35,589 nt of DNA from JAKOQB01 sp036824465 (GCA_036824465.1 DAITAC010000040.1:1-35589); one strand, 5' to 3'. Positions 18,316-25,762 are shown, counted from the stretch's first letter. A program made the numbers and translations. The notes: a model not told the origin generated them from the sequence alone.

Positions 18316-19271
18316 CCGTCACCGTTGCGTTGAAAGAAGAACCGGATCATTTCGCTTGCTGCATCCGGTCCATCCGGATCCGTGAAAGAACCGCTTGGGC
18401 TGCCGCCAGACCAGGCGTGGCCGGCGTCGTGCACCAACCAGTGTTCCAGTGCACTCCTGCCCGCAGCGTCGCGATGAACCGTGCGGGTATACGCGTGTCC
18501 ATCAGGAACTCGACCCTCTTCAACCGTCGCAGCGGCGCTCGCCGTGGAGCCGCGCCTGACCGACTGCGACACCACCTGATCACCGTTGCGCGGATGCACA
18601 GTGGTATCCCGATCGCCGTGAAACACGATGATCGGTTGAGGCGGCGACGTTGGCCCCGAGGCCGTGTCAAACCCCTGCGCAGCAGGCAGTCCTTGCATGG
18701 CTGCGAAGGCGGACGGAACGTCGTGCGCGCTTCCATTGGCGAGCCCCGAGTGGATGCCGACGGCGGCATAGAGCGCCGGGTGGGTCGCACCCAGAACGGC
18801 GGCCATCGCCCCACCCGCCGAAAGTCCCGCCACGTACACCCGCCGCCGGTCAATCGGATAGCAACTCAGGATCTTGCGTGTCATGCCGGCGATGATGGCC
18901 GCTTCGCCCTGGGTCAGCGGGTCGTCGCTGCGCTTGAACCAGTTCCAGCACCGCGAACCGTTGGCGGCCTGCGTCTGTTCGGGATACAGGACAAAGAAGT
19001 GATGCGTCTCGGCAAGCGAATTCATCCGCGTGCCAGCGGCGAAATCGTCGGATGTCTGTGTGCAGCCATGCAGCATCACGACGAGCGCGAACTTCCGTCC
19101 AGCGTCATTCGTCGGGATGTAGAGCTTGTAGGGACGTTTGCCGGCCTGATTCGTGTAGGACCCGGTGATGAACTTTCCCGCATGAGCCCGCACGCCGGTG
19201 CCTGGCAAGACTGGCATTTCGACCGCGCAGCCTCCGCAACCGACACCCGGTGATCGTCTGTTCGCTCCCAT
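18312..19271 (-). CDS. PHB depolymerase-family esterase
   Basis: 319 residues of the extracellular-type PHB depolymerase/feruloyl esterase family (alpha/beta hydrolase). HGC (68-70) with the downstream segment DDFAAGTRMN (75-84) forms the oxyanion region; GLSAGG at 149-154 holds Ser151; Asp222 (HGDRDTTVH) and His285 (GHAWSGG) complete the triad. No cleavable signal or substrate-binding domain is visible, unlike true secreted depolymerases, so a short-chain or phenolic ester is as likely as PHB. The stop overlaps the GTG of the glucan synthase gene, so the two are co-transcribed; an esterase acting on substituents of the glucan is a possibility, not shown. A second family member lies at 24383-25675. 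The ATG lacks a good ribosome binding site, so the start is uncertain. Confidence 0.82.
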   Translation of the reverse strand: MGANRRSPGVGCGGCAVEMPVLPGTGVRAHAGKFITGSYTNQAGKRPYKLYIPTNDAGRKFALVVMLHGCTQTSDDFAAGTRMNSLAETHHFFVLYPEQTQAANGSRCWNWFKRSDDPLTQGEAAIIAGMTRKILSCYPIDRRRVYVAGLSAGGAMAAVLGATHPALYAAVGIHSGLANGSAHDVPSAFAAMQGLPAAQGFDTASGPTSPPQPIIVFHGDRDTTVHPRNGDQVVSQSVRRGSTASAAATVEEGRVPDGHAYTRTVHRDAAGRSALEHWLVHDAGHAWSGGSPSGSFTDPDGPDAASEMIRFFFQRNGDG

Positions 19272-19360
19272 GGTGACTCACAACGACGATTGCGCACGAA
19301 CGCACCGCACGCGACGGCCGGCAAACGTCGATGGTGCCCGCCGGCTTGCACACCTGCGGA

Positions 19361-19429
19361 TCAGGCACAGCTGTTAAGAAGAAGGGCGCTGAAGACCAAA
19401 GTGGCCGAAGCGATCAGGATGAGTTTCAT
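19361..19429 (-). CDS. Entericidin-like tiny lipoprotein (22 residues)
   Basis: The ATG at 19429 follows a strong ribosome binding site (GGAGG, four bases spacing). The product starts MKLILIASATLVFSALLL and ends N-S-C-A, so the protein is a lipoprotein signal peptide with lipobox L-N-S-C and only one residue after the lipidated Cys. Entericidins have such signals but normally carry 20-30 more residues. The family resemblance is to the signal only; it may be a shortened entericidin, a lysis-type peptide, or the remains of a longer gene. A weak copy of the 16-bp dyad lies 50 bases upstream. Confidence 0.5.
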   Translation of the reverse strand: MKLILIASATLVFSALLLNSCA

Positions 19430-19451
19430 GAAACCTCCACTACGAGAACCC

Positions 19452-19494
19452 ATGGTACGTGCTGGCGAATTCCGAGTCGGTGCGGTAAGGCACA
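19452..19494 (-). promoter_or_regulatory. Weak dyad copy upstream of the tiny lipoprotein
   Basis: The minus strand reads TGTGCCTTACCGCACC (19494-19479), 10 of 12 fixed positions of TGTKCG-N4-CGMACA. A -10-like TACCAT (19457-19452) starts 37 bp from the dyad start, giving a predicted leader of about 17 bases that includes the ribosome binding site. Confidence 0.35.
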
Positions 19495-19603
19495 CACACC
19501 GTCGCCGCTCAGCCGGCGCACTCCATCGAGACGTTTGCGTGCGCTCATTCGCGGCCGCTGCACGAGATTGCTTTCGGCAGCGGCGCGCGATCCGTCGCCG
19601 TCC

Positions 19604-19756
19604 CTTCAGCCGCTTGTCGTTCTTGACGGACTTGACCCCGCCGACGCGGCGCCCCACTTCGACTGCCTCGTTGATCTCGCCCTGCGAGTTGTCGAAACCG
19701 CTCGGCTAGACCACGCCCCTGAAGGGCGCGACATTGATCCCGGCGACTTTCAGCGC
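19604..19756 (-). pseudogene. BON-domain remnant with an internal stop
   Basis: The minus strand, read in the frame that continues past the stop of the GGDEF gene, gives ALKVAGINVAPFRGVV, a TAG stop (19708-19706), then PSGFDNSQGEINEAVEV and GGVKSVKNDKRLK. This follows the BON-domain pattern of OsmY-like proteins (a G-V-V-x-L-x-G segment, a Ser-Gln-x-E-I-x-x-A-V helix and GVKSVKN). The signal peptide and the first BON half are missing, and the TAG interrupts what remains. BON proteins are periplasmic and stress-induced. The remnant begins six bases after the diguanylate cyclase stop codon, suggesting that a recombination joined the two. Confidence 0.65.
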
Positions 19757-19759
19757 GGG

Positions 19760-20527
19760 TTAGGAGACGCTCCGCTCAGCGGAGCCGCAGGCCTTGCTGC
19801 GATACATGGCGAGGTCGGACACCTGAATCAGGTTGCCGTATTCGTGCCCATCGACTGGGTAGACCGCCATGCCAATGCTCACAGTCATCCCGATCGCAGT
19901 GCCGTCGATGACGTAAGGCGTCGCGAGATGAGCGCGGATCTTCTCTTCCACCGCAATCGCGCTTTCCTGGCCCTCGAACTCCGGCAGCAGGATAACGAAT
20001 TCGTCTCCACCAAATCGGCAGGCGGTGTCTGAGGTTCGGATACAGGCGATCAGGCGCGCCGCTACTTGCTGCAGAAGTCTGTCCCCGACCGCATGGCCAA
20101 ACGCATCGTTGATGCACTTGAATCGGTCCAGATCCAGGAACAGCAACGCCACCTGCCTGTGCTGACGTGCGGCAAGAGCCACCGCCTGGTTGTAGCGGTC
20201 CAGCAGCAACCTGCGATTGGGAAGGCCGGTCAGCTCGTCGTGATACGCAAACTGGCGCGTCTGAGCCGCCGCATGCTCGAGCACAACAATTTCTTGCTTG
20301 AGAAGCGCTTCCTGCTCCAGGAACGAATCGATCCGTCGCAACGCAGCGTCCAATTGTCCTTGACTGGTCGCAAGTGCGCGGCACAACTCCGCCGTGTCCA
20401 AGAGCGTTTGGGCCGATCGTAGCCTTGCCGGGTCGGTGACTTCGTGCGTCGCGTGAGGATTGAACTGCGCACCGGGCCGTGCCGCAGCGCCGGCATGCAC
20501 ACTGCCTTCAACGGTCCGTCTCCCCAT
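19760..20527 (-). CDS. GGDEF-domain diguanylate cyclase
   Basis: 255 residues from ATG 20527, chosen because AAGGAG lies seven bases upstream; the frame stays open further upstream without such a site. Residues 1-90 are hydrophilic and helical, with a likely coiled coil at about 50-90 that could drive dimerisation; no recognised sensor domain or membrane helix. The GGDEF domain (about 92-250) has DELTGLPNRR (97-106), LDLDRFKCINDAFGH (131-145) and an intact RFGGDEF (171-177), so cyclic di-GMP synthesis from two GTP is expected. The inhibitory I-site RxxD is present (Arg164, Asp167), five residues before GGDEF, implying product feedback. Cytoplasmic. An exact copy of the 16-bp dyad lies 102-117 bases upstream. 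Confidence 0.9.
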   Translation of the reverse strand: MGRRTVEGSVHAGAAARPGAQFNPHATHEVTDPARLRSAQTLLDTAELCRALATSQGQLDAALRRIDSFLEQEALLKQEIVVLEHAAAQTRQFAYHDELTGLPNRRLLLDRYNQAVALAARQHRQVALLFLDLDRFKCINDAFGHAVGDRLLQQVAARLIACIRTSDTACRFGGDEFVILLPEFEGQESAIAVEEKIRAHLATPYVIDGTAIGMTVSIGMAVYPVDGHEYGNLIQVSDLAMYRSKACGSAERSVS

Positions 20528-20602
20528 CCATTCACTCCTTCGGCGGTGGCGCGCAACATCCCCCGCCTCTGCGAGCGTGCAATGGGCGAGATTCAAGATA
20601 TG

Positions 20603-20644
20603 AGTATGAACGGCCAAGATGCCTCATCTGTTCGCTAGCGCACA
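20603..20644 (-). promoter_or_regulatory. Exact dyad copy upstream of the diguanylate cyclase
   Basis: TGTTCGCTAGCGCACA at 20629-20644 is an exact match, and its CTAG spacer makes it a nearly perfect 16-bp palindrome. On the minus strand a -10-like CATACT (20608-20603) starts 36 bp from the dyad start. A partial copy (TGTTCG at 20657, then ACAC at 20667) lies 28 bp further upstream, close to the 27-bp offset of the pair at 6327/6354. Confidence 0.55.
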
Positions 20645-20756
20645 TAACCGCTAACGTGTTCGAGGGACACTCATCCGGCTTTCGCTGGTGAAATGAGTCA
20701 CTTGCCCAAACGAACGCGGCCCGCGCGAATCGCCATCGCCGCTTTGAACTGATTGA

Positions 20757-21674
20757 TCATTGGGCGGGCATCACGGCGCAATCGCTGTCTCGGACAAGTA
20801 CCTGCGATCGCGAGGCGCCCGAAACCGCGCCTGGCCGCTGAACAACGCGGCCGTGCGCATCACGACAGGGCCATTCACCATAGATGAACCTGCGCGTGGA
20901 CTCGACCACCCCGCGCAACGCGGGGATATCTCGCAACGTGATCGACCTGCGATCGACGTCGAGCAGACCGGCCGCGGCGAAAGCCGAGAAGGTGCGGCTG
21001 ACCGTTTCATGCTTCAGGCCGAGATGGCTTGCCAACTCCTGCCTTGTCATCCGCAATTGGAAGGACGTGCGGGAGTAGCCCAGTCGTCCAAAGCGGTCGG
21101 ATAACTGCAGCAGGAAAGCCGCGACGCGCGCATCAGCGCTGAGTGTGCCAAGCAGCCTGATCATTATCTGGTTGCGCTTCATTTCGCGACTGCACAGGCG
21201 GTGCAGGAACCGCTCGACGCCCGGATCCTCGCTTGCAAGACTCGCGAGACGCGCGATCGGAAGGACAACGACGCAGCTCACATCGAGCGCGATCGCATCG
21301 GTCGTGTTGCGGTCAAGATCGATGGCATCGAGGCCGATGGCATCGCCTGCCATCGGAAAGCCCAGCACCTGCTCGTTGCCGGCGGCGTCGGACCGAACGA
21401 CCTTGAAGAAACCCGCGCGCACGATGTAGATCGCATCGAATTTGTCGCCGGTGCGATGCAGGACTTCGCCTGGTTTGACTGGGCGCACGGTGAATTCGAC
21501 CTCTGAGGAGTGCGGGTCCGCCGGGGCTGCCGCGCCGAGGCCGGCCGCAAGGTCGGCGAATTTGATTGCTGCCCAACTGGTTGGAACGCGGGAAAAGTCC
21601 TCGTCTAGCGGGTCATCGCCGAGATGCCTCTCGACGAACCGCGCGTTGTCCATGCGGGTTTCCGGGTTACTCAT
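20757..21674 (-). CDS. Crp/Fnr family regulator with Fnr-type recognition helix
   Basis: 305 residues from ATG 21674; the frame is open to a GTG at 21749 and the start is unsure. A cyclic-nucleotide-binding-type beta-roll lies at about 58-145, a dimerisation helix at about 150-192 and a winged helix-turn-helix at 209-250. The recognition helix KHETVSRTFSAF (221-232) keeps the Glu-x-x-Ser-Arg of Fnr, predicting a TTGAT-N4-ATCAA operator. The N-terminal Cys cluster of true Fnr is absent (Cys only at 134, 161, 270 and 299), so it should not hold an oxygen-sensing 4Fe-4S cluster. A 35-residue tail follows the usual end. Divergent from the other Crp/Fnr gene; a copy of the dyad faces it at 21889-21904. 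Confidence 0.88.
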   Translation of the reverse strand: MSNPETRMDNARFVERHLGDDPLDEDFSRVPTSWAAIKFADLAAGLGAAAPADPHSSEVEFTVRPVKPGEVLHRTGDKFDAIYIVRAGFFKVVRSDAAGNEQVLGFPMAGDAIGLDAIDLDRNTTDAIALDVSCVVVLPIARLASLASEDPGVERFLHRLCSREMKRNQIMIRLLGTLSADARVAAFLLQLSDRFGRLGYSRTSFQLRMTRQELASHLGLKHETVSRTFSAFAAAGLLDVDRRSITLRDIPALRGVVESTRRFIYGEWPCRDAHGRVVQRPGAVSGASRSQVLVRDSDCAVMPAQ

Positions 21675-21861
21675 GCGTGTCTCTCTGCGCTCAACGGGAC
21701 GGGAGCCATCCAACTCCGACGGTGGCGATTCAATCAAGTATTCCTCCACGACGCGGACGTTGGTTTCAGCGATGCCGTGTGCGCGCGGCGATCGCTGGCT
21801 TGCGCAGTCCAGTCGGCATCAGACTGCGACAGGCCTCGGCTGCCCTCGACATCGATGCGTG

Positions 21862-21904
21862 AACATACGGCGCGAGGTGAACGGCGTCCGTGCGCTGGCG
21901 CACA
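21862..21904 (-). promoter_or_regulatory. Dyad copy facing the Fnr-type regulator gene
   Basis: CGTGCGCTGGCGCACA at 21889-21904 is a symmetrical variant with one mismatch to TGTKCG-N4-CGMACA. On the minus strand a -10-like TATGTT (21867-21862) starts 37 bp from the dyad start and points at the gene ending at 20757. Confidence 0.4.
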
Positions 21905-21966
21905 AAGGACGCGCAGCCCGCCGCTGATACGGTGTGTCCAGCGTTCAGAAATCGAGCGCGCGGCTG

Positions 21967-22006
21967 TGTACGCTACCGAACACACAAGCGCGGCCTACGA
22001 TATATT
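21967..22006 (+). promoter_or_regulatory. Dyad copy and AT-rich -10 facing the second Crp/Fnr gene
   Basis: TGTACGCTACCGAACA (21967-21982) reads TGTTCGGTAGCGTACA on the other strand, one mismatch from the consensus. TATATT at 22001-22006 is the clearest -10 in the set, 34 bp from the dyad start. The predicted leader to the GTG at 22079 is about 65 bases. The position fits activation or autoregulation by a dimer bound near -40. Confidence 0.5.
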
Positions 22007-22078
22007 TGCGTGGATCGCAGTTGCAGCCCGACGCGGGCGCGACTGACATGTTTCGACCGCAGGGCCCGGAGGACCGCC

Positions 22079-22798
22079 GTGCCAACCGTGCATGGTCCGA
22101 CCCAGAATCATCTGCTGGCCGCATTGACCGCACCGGAGCAGGAGCGCCTGTTCCCGCAACTGGAACTCGTGCCCATGCCGCTCGGCAAGGTGTTGTACGA
22201 ATCGGGCCATACGCTCGGTCATGTGTATTTTCCGACCACCTGCATCGTGTCGCTCCTGTACGTGATGGAAGATGGCGCGTCGGCGGAAATCGCAGTGGTC
22301 GGCAACGAAGGGCTGGTCGGCGTGGCGCTCTTCATGGGCGGCGAGACCACCCCCAGCCGGGCCGTCGTGCAAAGCGCGGGGTTTGCTTACCGCCTGCCCG
22401 GGGCAGTCATAAAGCAGGAGTTCAATCGCAGCGGCGAGATGCAGCACCTGATGTTGCGCTACACGCAAGCGCTGTTGACCCAGATGGCGCAGACGGCCGT
22501 GTGCAACCGCCATCACTCGGTCGACCAGCAGCTCTGTCGCTGGCTGCTGCTCAGTCTCGACCGACTGCAATCCAACGAGCTGACGATGACGCAGGAACTG
22601 ATCGCCAACATGCTGGGCGTGCGCCGCGAAGGCGTGACCGAGGCGGCCGGGAAATTACAGGGCGACGGGTTGATCCGCTACAGCCGCGGGCGCATTACGG
22701 TGCTTGACCGGCGCAAGGTCGAAGAACGCGTGTGCGAGTGCTATACGGTGGTCAAGAAGGAATTCGAACGGCTGCTGAACTACCTGCCGGCACGCTGA
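22079..22798 (+). CDS. Crp/Fnr family transcriptional regulator, divergent recognition helix
   Basis: 239 residues from GTG 22079, chosen because GGAGG lies six bases upstream and the protein begins where the family does; the frame further upstream is promoter DNA. The effector domain (about 20-120) has the family segment IAVVGNEGLVGVALFMGG (71-88), the dimer helix is at about 118-162, and the helix-turn-helix of the Crp_2 type is at 168-203 with recognition helix VRREGVTEAAGKLQ. This lacks the Glu-x-x-Ser-Arg of Fnr and the Crp pattern, so a different operator is expected. It has a dyad copy in its own promoter and is the best candidate to bind that motif. The signal it senses is unknown; no Fe-S cysteine cluster is present. 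Confidence 0.9.
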   Translation: MPTVHGPTQNHLLAALTAPEQERLFPQLELVPMPLGKVLYESGHTLGHVYFPTTCIVSLLYVMEDGASAEIAVVGNEGLVGVALFMGGETTPSRAVVQSAGFAYRLPGAVIKQEFNRSGEMQHLMLRYTQALLTQMAQTAVCNRHHSVDQQLCRWLLLSLDRLQSNELTMTQELIANMLGVRREGVTEAAGKLQGDGLIRYSRGRITVLDRRKVEERVCECYTVVKKEFERLLNYLPAR

Positions 22799-22818
22799 TC
22801 GCGCACTTGCCATCGAGC

Positions 22819-22832
22819 GTCGCTGAAGCGAC
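22819..22832. terminator. Candidate hairpin between convergent genes
   Basis: GTCGCTGAAGCGAC forms a 5-bp stem closed by a TGAA tetraloop, in the 52-base gap between the Crp/Fnr stop and the stop of the opposite membrane-protein gene. No T-run follows on either strand, so it is a weak candidate based mainly on position. Confidence 0.3.
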
Positions 22833-22850
22833 TCCATTGCATCGAGAGGC

Positions 22851-23309
22851 TCACATCCATGTCTCGCCACCATCGAGCGAGCGCCAGCGACGCCTTACCG
22901 CCAGCAGCACCAACGGGGGCAGCACGAGCCACTGCAGGATCGGCAGCAGGCCGACCCCCATGATCGTCGGCATGAACGTTGAGTAGGCCCACGCACCGCG
23001 CGCATAGACGTTCTGCCACTCCGACTGGATGGTCCACACCAAACCGACGGCTAGTGCGACGGCCAGTCCGAACCACGGTCGGCTCACCGGCCACTCCAGG
23101 TCTCTCGTCGCCAGGGCCGCCACCCCGAAACTCCCCAGCGCGATCATCACGTCACCCGCCGTGCAGTGAATGACGTCCCAGGCAATTTCCAGCGGCCGGA
23201 TCGCGGGCGCAAAGACATAGAAAGGTAGCTGCGCGATTTCCCACAGCAGGTTCAGCATAAGCGCCCAGACGGTCCACCTGACGGCCTGCTTGATCGACTG
23301 TCGCGGCAT
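22851..23309 (-). CDS. Small integral membrane protein, function unknown
   Basis: 152 residues with four predicted membrane helices at about 12-34, 51-67, 79-94 and 115-138. Charged or aromatic conserved-looking positions sit near helix ends: LLWEIAQLPFY (21-31), WDVIHCTAGD (44-53) and IQSEWQNVYARGAWAYS (94-110). Similar unnamed proteins occur in many proteobacteria, but I know no function. It starts 16 bases after the Met-rich secreted protein gene and is probably translated from the same message, which hints at a shared envelope role. No signal peptide apart from the first helix. Confidence 0.7.
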   Translation of the reverse strand: MPRQSIKQAVRWTVWALMLNLLWEIAQLPFYVFAPAIRPLEIAWDVIHCTAGDVMIALGSFGVAALATRDLEWPVSRPWFGLAVALAVGLVWTIQSEWQNVYARGAWAYSTFMPTIMGVGLLPILQWLVLPPLVLLAVRRRWRSLDGGETWM

Positions 23310-23325
23310 CGGCGTGACGAGACTT

Positions 23326-23793
23326 CTACTTCGTCGGCGACTGCATCATTGCGCTTCCGGAAGCGCCCTGCTGGTCCATCATTGTCTGCATCATCGCCTG
23401 CATCATGTCCATGCGCTTCTCCATCATCTGCATCTGACTCTTCTGGTCGGCAGGCTTGCCCTTCTGGCCCATCGTGCCCATGGCGGCGCCACCCATCATC
23501 GAGCCGCCGTGCGGCGCCCCCTGCATCATCGCCATCCCCTGCTGCATTTCCCGCCTTTGGTCATCCATCAGCTTCTGACGATCTTCGGGATTGGCGGCGT
23601 TCGCCATCTTCTCGTGCAGGGCCTGCATTCGCTTCATGTGCTCGTCCATCTGGCCCATATGTTCTTTGGAATCCATGCAGCACATGGACTGCGCGCCCGG
23701 CCCCGTCGCAGGTGCCTTGTTGTCCTGAGCGGATGCGACGCTGATGGTTGACGCAACCGCCGTTGTCAAGAGCACCATCGAAAATGTCTTCAT
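23326..23793 (-). CDS. Methionine-rich secreted protein
   Basis: 155 residues from ATG 23793, with AAGGAA seven bases upstream. A classic signal peptide (MKTFSMVLLTTAVASTISVA, then SAQ) should be cleaved near residue 22. The mature part is about one fifth Met, with M-C-C-M at 37-40 and pairs or near-pairs of Met at 89-90, 99-100, 123-124, 130-131, 134-135, 138-139 and 149-150, plus several His. Met- and Cys-rich periplasmic proteins often bind Cu(I) or Ag(I) or act as oxidant sinks; either is inferred from composition only. The central part (about 45-85) is likely helical. A membrane protein gene follows at 16 bases. Confidence 0.75.
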   Translation of the reverse strand: MKTFSMVLLTTAVASTISVASAQDNKAPATGPGAQSMCCMDSKEHMGQMDEHMKRMQALHEKMANAANPEDRQKLMDDQRREMQQGMAMMQGAPHGGSMMGGAAMGTMGQKGKPADQKSQMQMMEKRMDMMQAMMQTMMDQQGASGSAMMQSPTK

Positions 23794-24382
23794 GAGATTT
23801 CCTTCCACATTGATTGAGAAAATGCCGCGCATTCAGGCGTGGCTGTTGAAACTTGAAACCGTTCGCCCGAAGCAGTGTGGAGCAACCGACTCGAACCACT
23901 GGCGGGCACTCCGGGCCCGTCGTACGGGTGCCGACGCTTGGTGTCGGCGACGACCTGCGGCGACCGTCCGCGCTCGACGATGCTGGTGGCGCCGCAGAAC
24001 GACGGCGTCTACAAATCGCCGAGGTGCGGAACCATCATTTCAGACACGGCAACCTCAATTGCGAAGCCGATGAAGTGTCGAGCGAGGAAGCCGCGTGTTT
24101 GCCGACATCTGCTTCACGAGATCCCGCCAGCGAGTGCTCCTTGATTGGCAACGACCGCGACCATGATGATCCCGTCTTCGTGCGCAATCGGTGCGTTGAC
24201 GCACATACGAAAGGAAAGATTCGCTCAAAGGGGTTCTGATCAGCACCTTGACGCTTTTTGTTCATCTCTCAATCAATCGGAACCACGACCGACATTCGCA
24301 ATCAGGCGGAGCGCCATGCTCGGTCACGCCGATGGCTGAGGACCATTCGGCGAACGACATCGGCCGCGCGCTTCCCGTCAGG
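23794..24382. other. Long intergenic region with one weak dyad copy
   Basis: 589 bases between the Met-rich gene (transcribed leftward) and the end of the esterase gene. No coding frame resembles a known family. GGTGCGTTGACGCACA at 24190-24205 is a symmetrical variant of the dyad (one mismatch to TGTKCG-N4-CGMACA). On the minus strand CATCAT begins 37 bp away at 24168, but the next certain start codon in that direction is about 375 bases on. It could serve a long leader, an unannotated small gene or RNA, or be chance. Confidence 0.4.
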
Positions 24383-25675
24383 CTAGCCGGGCAGCCGATG
24401 CTGCAAGAAGAAGCGCAGCATCTCGCGCGATGCGTTGGGGCCGTTCGAGTCGGTATACCGTTGCTCGTCGCTGCCGCCTGCCCATTTGTGGCCGGCACCG
24501 TGAACGATCCACAGTTCCCGGTTCGTCACTCCGCCCGGACCGAATTCGACCGATCGCGTGAAGCCGCGCTGGCCACCGTCGGGATCCGTGGTCGCCTGCA
24601 TCGAGCCAAGCGGAGTCAACGTTGCCCCGGCACTGAGCGGAGCGGCGTGAATCGCCTCCCCGTTGGAGGGATGAACCGTCACGTCCTCGTCACCGTGGAA
24701 CACGATGCTGGCCACCGCACGACCGACGCCGTCACCGGCGGCCGGAAACGCGTCCGCTTTGCCCGGCGCTGGCCCGCTGGCCATCAAGCGCATGGCCGAG
24801 AAGACGTCATGAGCAAGTCCGGCGGGGACGCCGGAGTGGACGCCCAGCGCGGCGTATAGCTCCGGATAGTCTCGAACGAGCACGGCGGCCATTCCGCCAC
24901 CGGCCGACATGCCTGCAACGTAGACGCGCGTTGCATCGATGTCATGTTCGCTCATGACCTGTCGCGTCATGGCTGCGATCATGGCAGCATCCCCCTCGCT
25001 GTTGGACCGGTCCTGAAGCGCGTACCAGTTCCAGCATCGCAGTAGATTGGCGGCACGGGACTGCTCGGGATACAGCACGACCACCCCGGCGTCTTCCGCA
25101 GCCTCGTTCATGCGAGTGCCGGCCGCAAAGTCCTCCGCACCTTGATGACATCCGTGCAACAGCACGAGCAAGGGTGCCGGACCGGGCACGCGCGATGCCG
25201 GCTGGTAAAGCATGTACCTGCGCTGCGATTCCGTACCGAAGTGGCCCTCGGTGAAACGGTCATTCGACACCGATGCGGCTTGGGCGGCGACGGACTGAGC
25301 ATCGACGCTCGCCGCGACAGAGGCCGCATGATCGGCCGGTGCCAGTGTCGCACGTCCGCTGGGAAGCGCCTGACCGCCGCGGCCTGCTCGTCGCATCGTG
25401 CGCACGAACGCACGACCTGCATGGGCAAGTCGGGCCTTCTGCTTGAGCCAACGAGCCCGCCAGGTCGGTGCATGCACGACTTCAACCAGCGACACTCCGC
25501 CGCCGAGCGTTCCTGGCCGCGCTTCGCTTCCGGTCGAATGTGCGATGCAGTTTCCCAGCACCGCGAGCTTGCGTTCATAGCCCTCGCTGTCGGGGTCGAC
25601 CGAGGCGAGATCAGCCACCATGCGGTGAATGACGCGTCGGCGTTGTGACTCTTCGGAAGATGGGCTGGGGTTCAT
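24383..25675 (-). CDS. PHB depolymerase-family esterase with N-terminal extension
   Basis: 430 residues; the catalytic domain (about 145-428) is clearly related to the esterase at 18312-19271. HGC (174-176), DDFAAGTRMN-like EDFAAGTRMN (181-190), GMSAGG at 255-260 with Ser257, Asp331 (HGDEDVTVH) and His396 (GHKWAGG) form the active site. The extra 140 residues have a polar start (1-50), a basic helix (70-98) and an Ala/Ser-rich linker (115-137); no signal peptide. The basic segment WRARWLKQKARLAHAGRAF occurs in cytoplasmic members and might bind polymer or granule surface. It lies 87 bases after the phasin gene in the same direction but behind a strong terminator. AGGA sits six bases before the ATG. 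PHB or another polyester/short ester are possible substrates. Confidence 0.85.
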   Translation of the reverse strand: MNPSPSSEESQRRRVIHRMVADLASVDPDSEGYERKLAVLGNCIAHSTGSEARPGTLGGGVSLVEVVHAPTWRARWLKQKARLAHAGRAFVRTMRRAGRGGQALPSGRATLAPADHAASVAASVDAQSVAAQAASVSNDRFTEGHFGTESQRRYMLYQPASRVPGPAPLLVLLHGCHQGAEDFAAGTRMNEAAEDAGVVVLYPEQSRAANLLRCWNWYALQDRSNSEGDAAMIAAMTRQVMSEHDIDATRVYVAGMSAGGGMAAVLVRDYPELYAALGVHSGVPAGLAHDVFSAMRLMASGPAPGKADAFPAAGDGVGRAVASIVFHGDEDVTVHPSNGEAIHAAPLSAGATLTPLGSMQATTDPDGGQRGFTRSVEFGPGGVTNRELWIVHGAGHKWAGGSDEQRYTDSNGPNASREMLRFFLQHRLPG

Positions 25676-25700
25676 TGAAAGTCCTGGGTTGTGGCCAGAG

Positions 25701-25724
25701 GAAAACGCCGCCCCAGGGGCGGCG
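25701..25724 (-). terminator. Intrinsic terminator after the phasin gene
   Basis: On the minus strand CGCCGCCCC and GGGGCGGCG form a very GC-rich hairpin (25724-25706) followed by TTTTC. It lies 38 bases after the phasin stop and separates it from the esterase gene. Confidence 0.75.
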
Positions 25725-25762
25725 CCGTTCGCCGAGCCGGCTCAACCGAGCAGGGCCGACGA

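Noticed and set aside
20757..21674. Oxygen-sensing Fnr identity for the left Crp/Fnr protein
   Set aside because: It has an Fnr-like recognition helix but lacks the N-terminal Cys cluster required for the 4Fe-4S cluster; also no full TTGAT-N4-ATCAA box was found in the intergenic regions.
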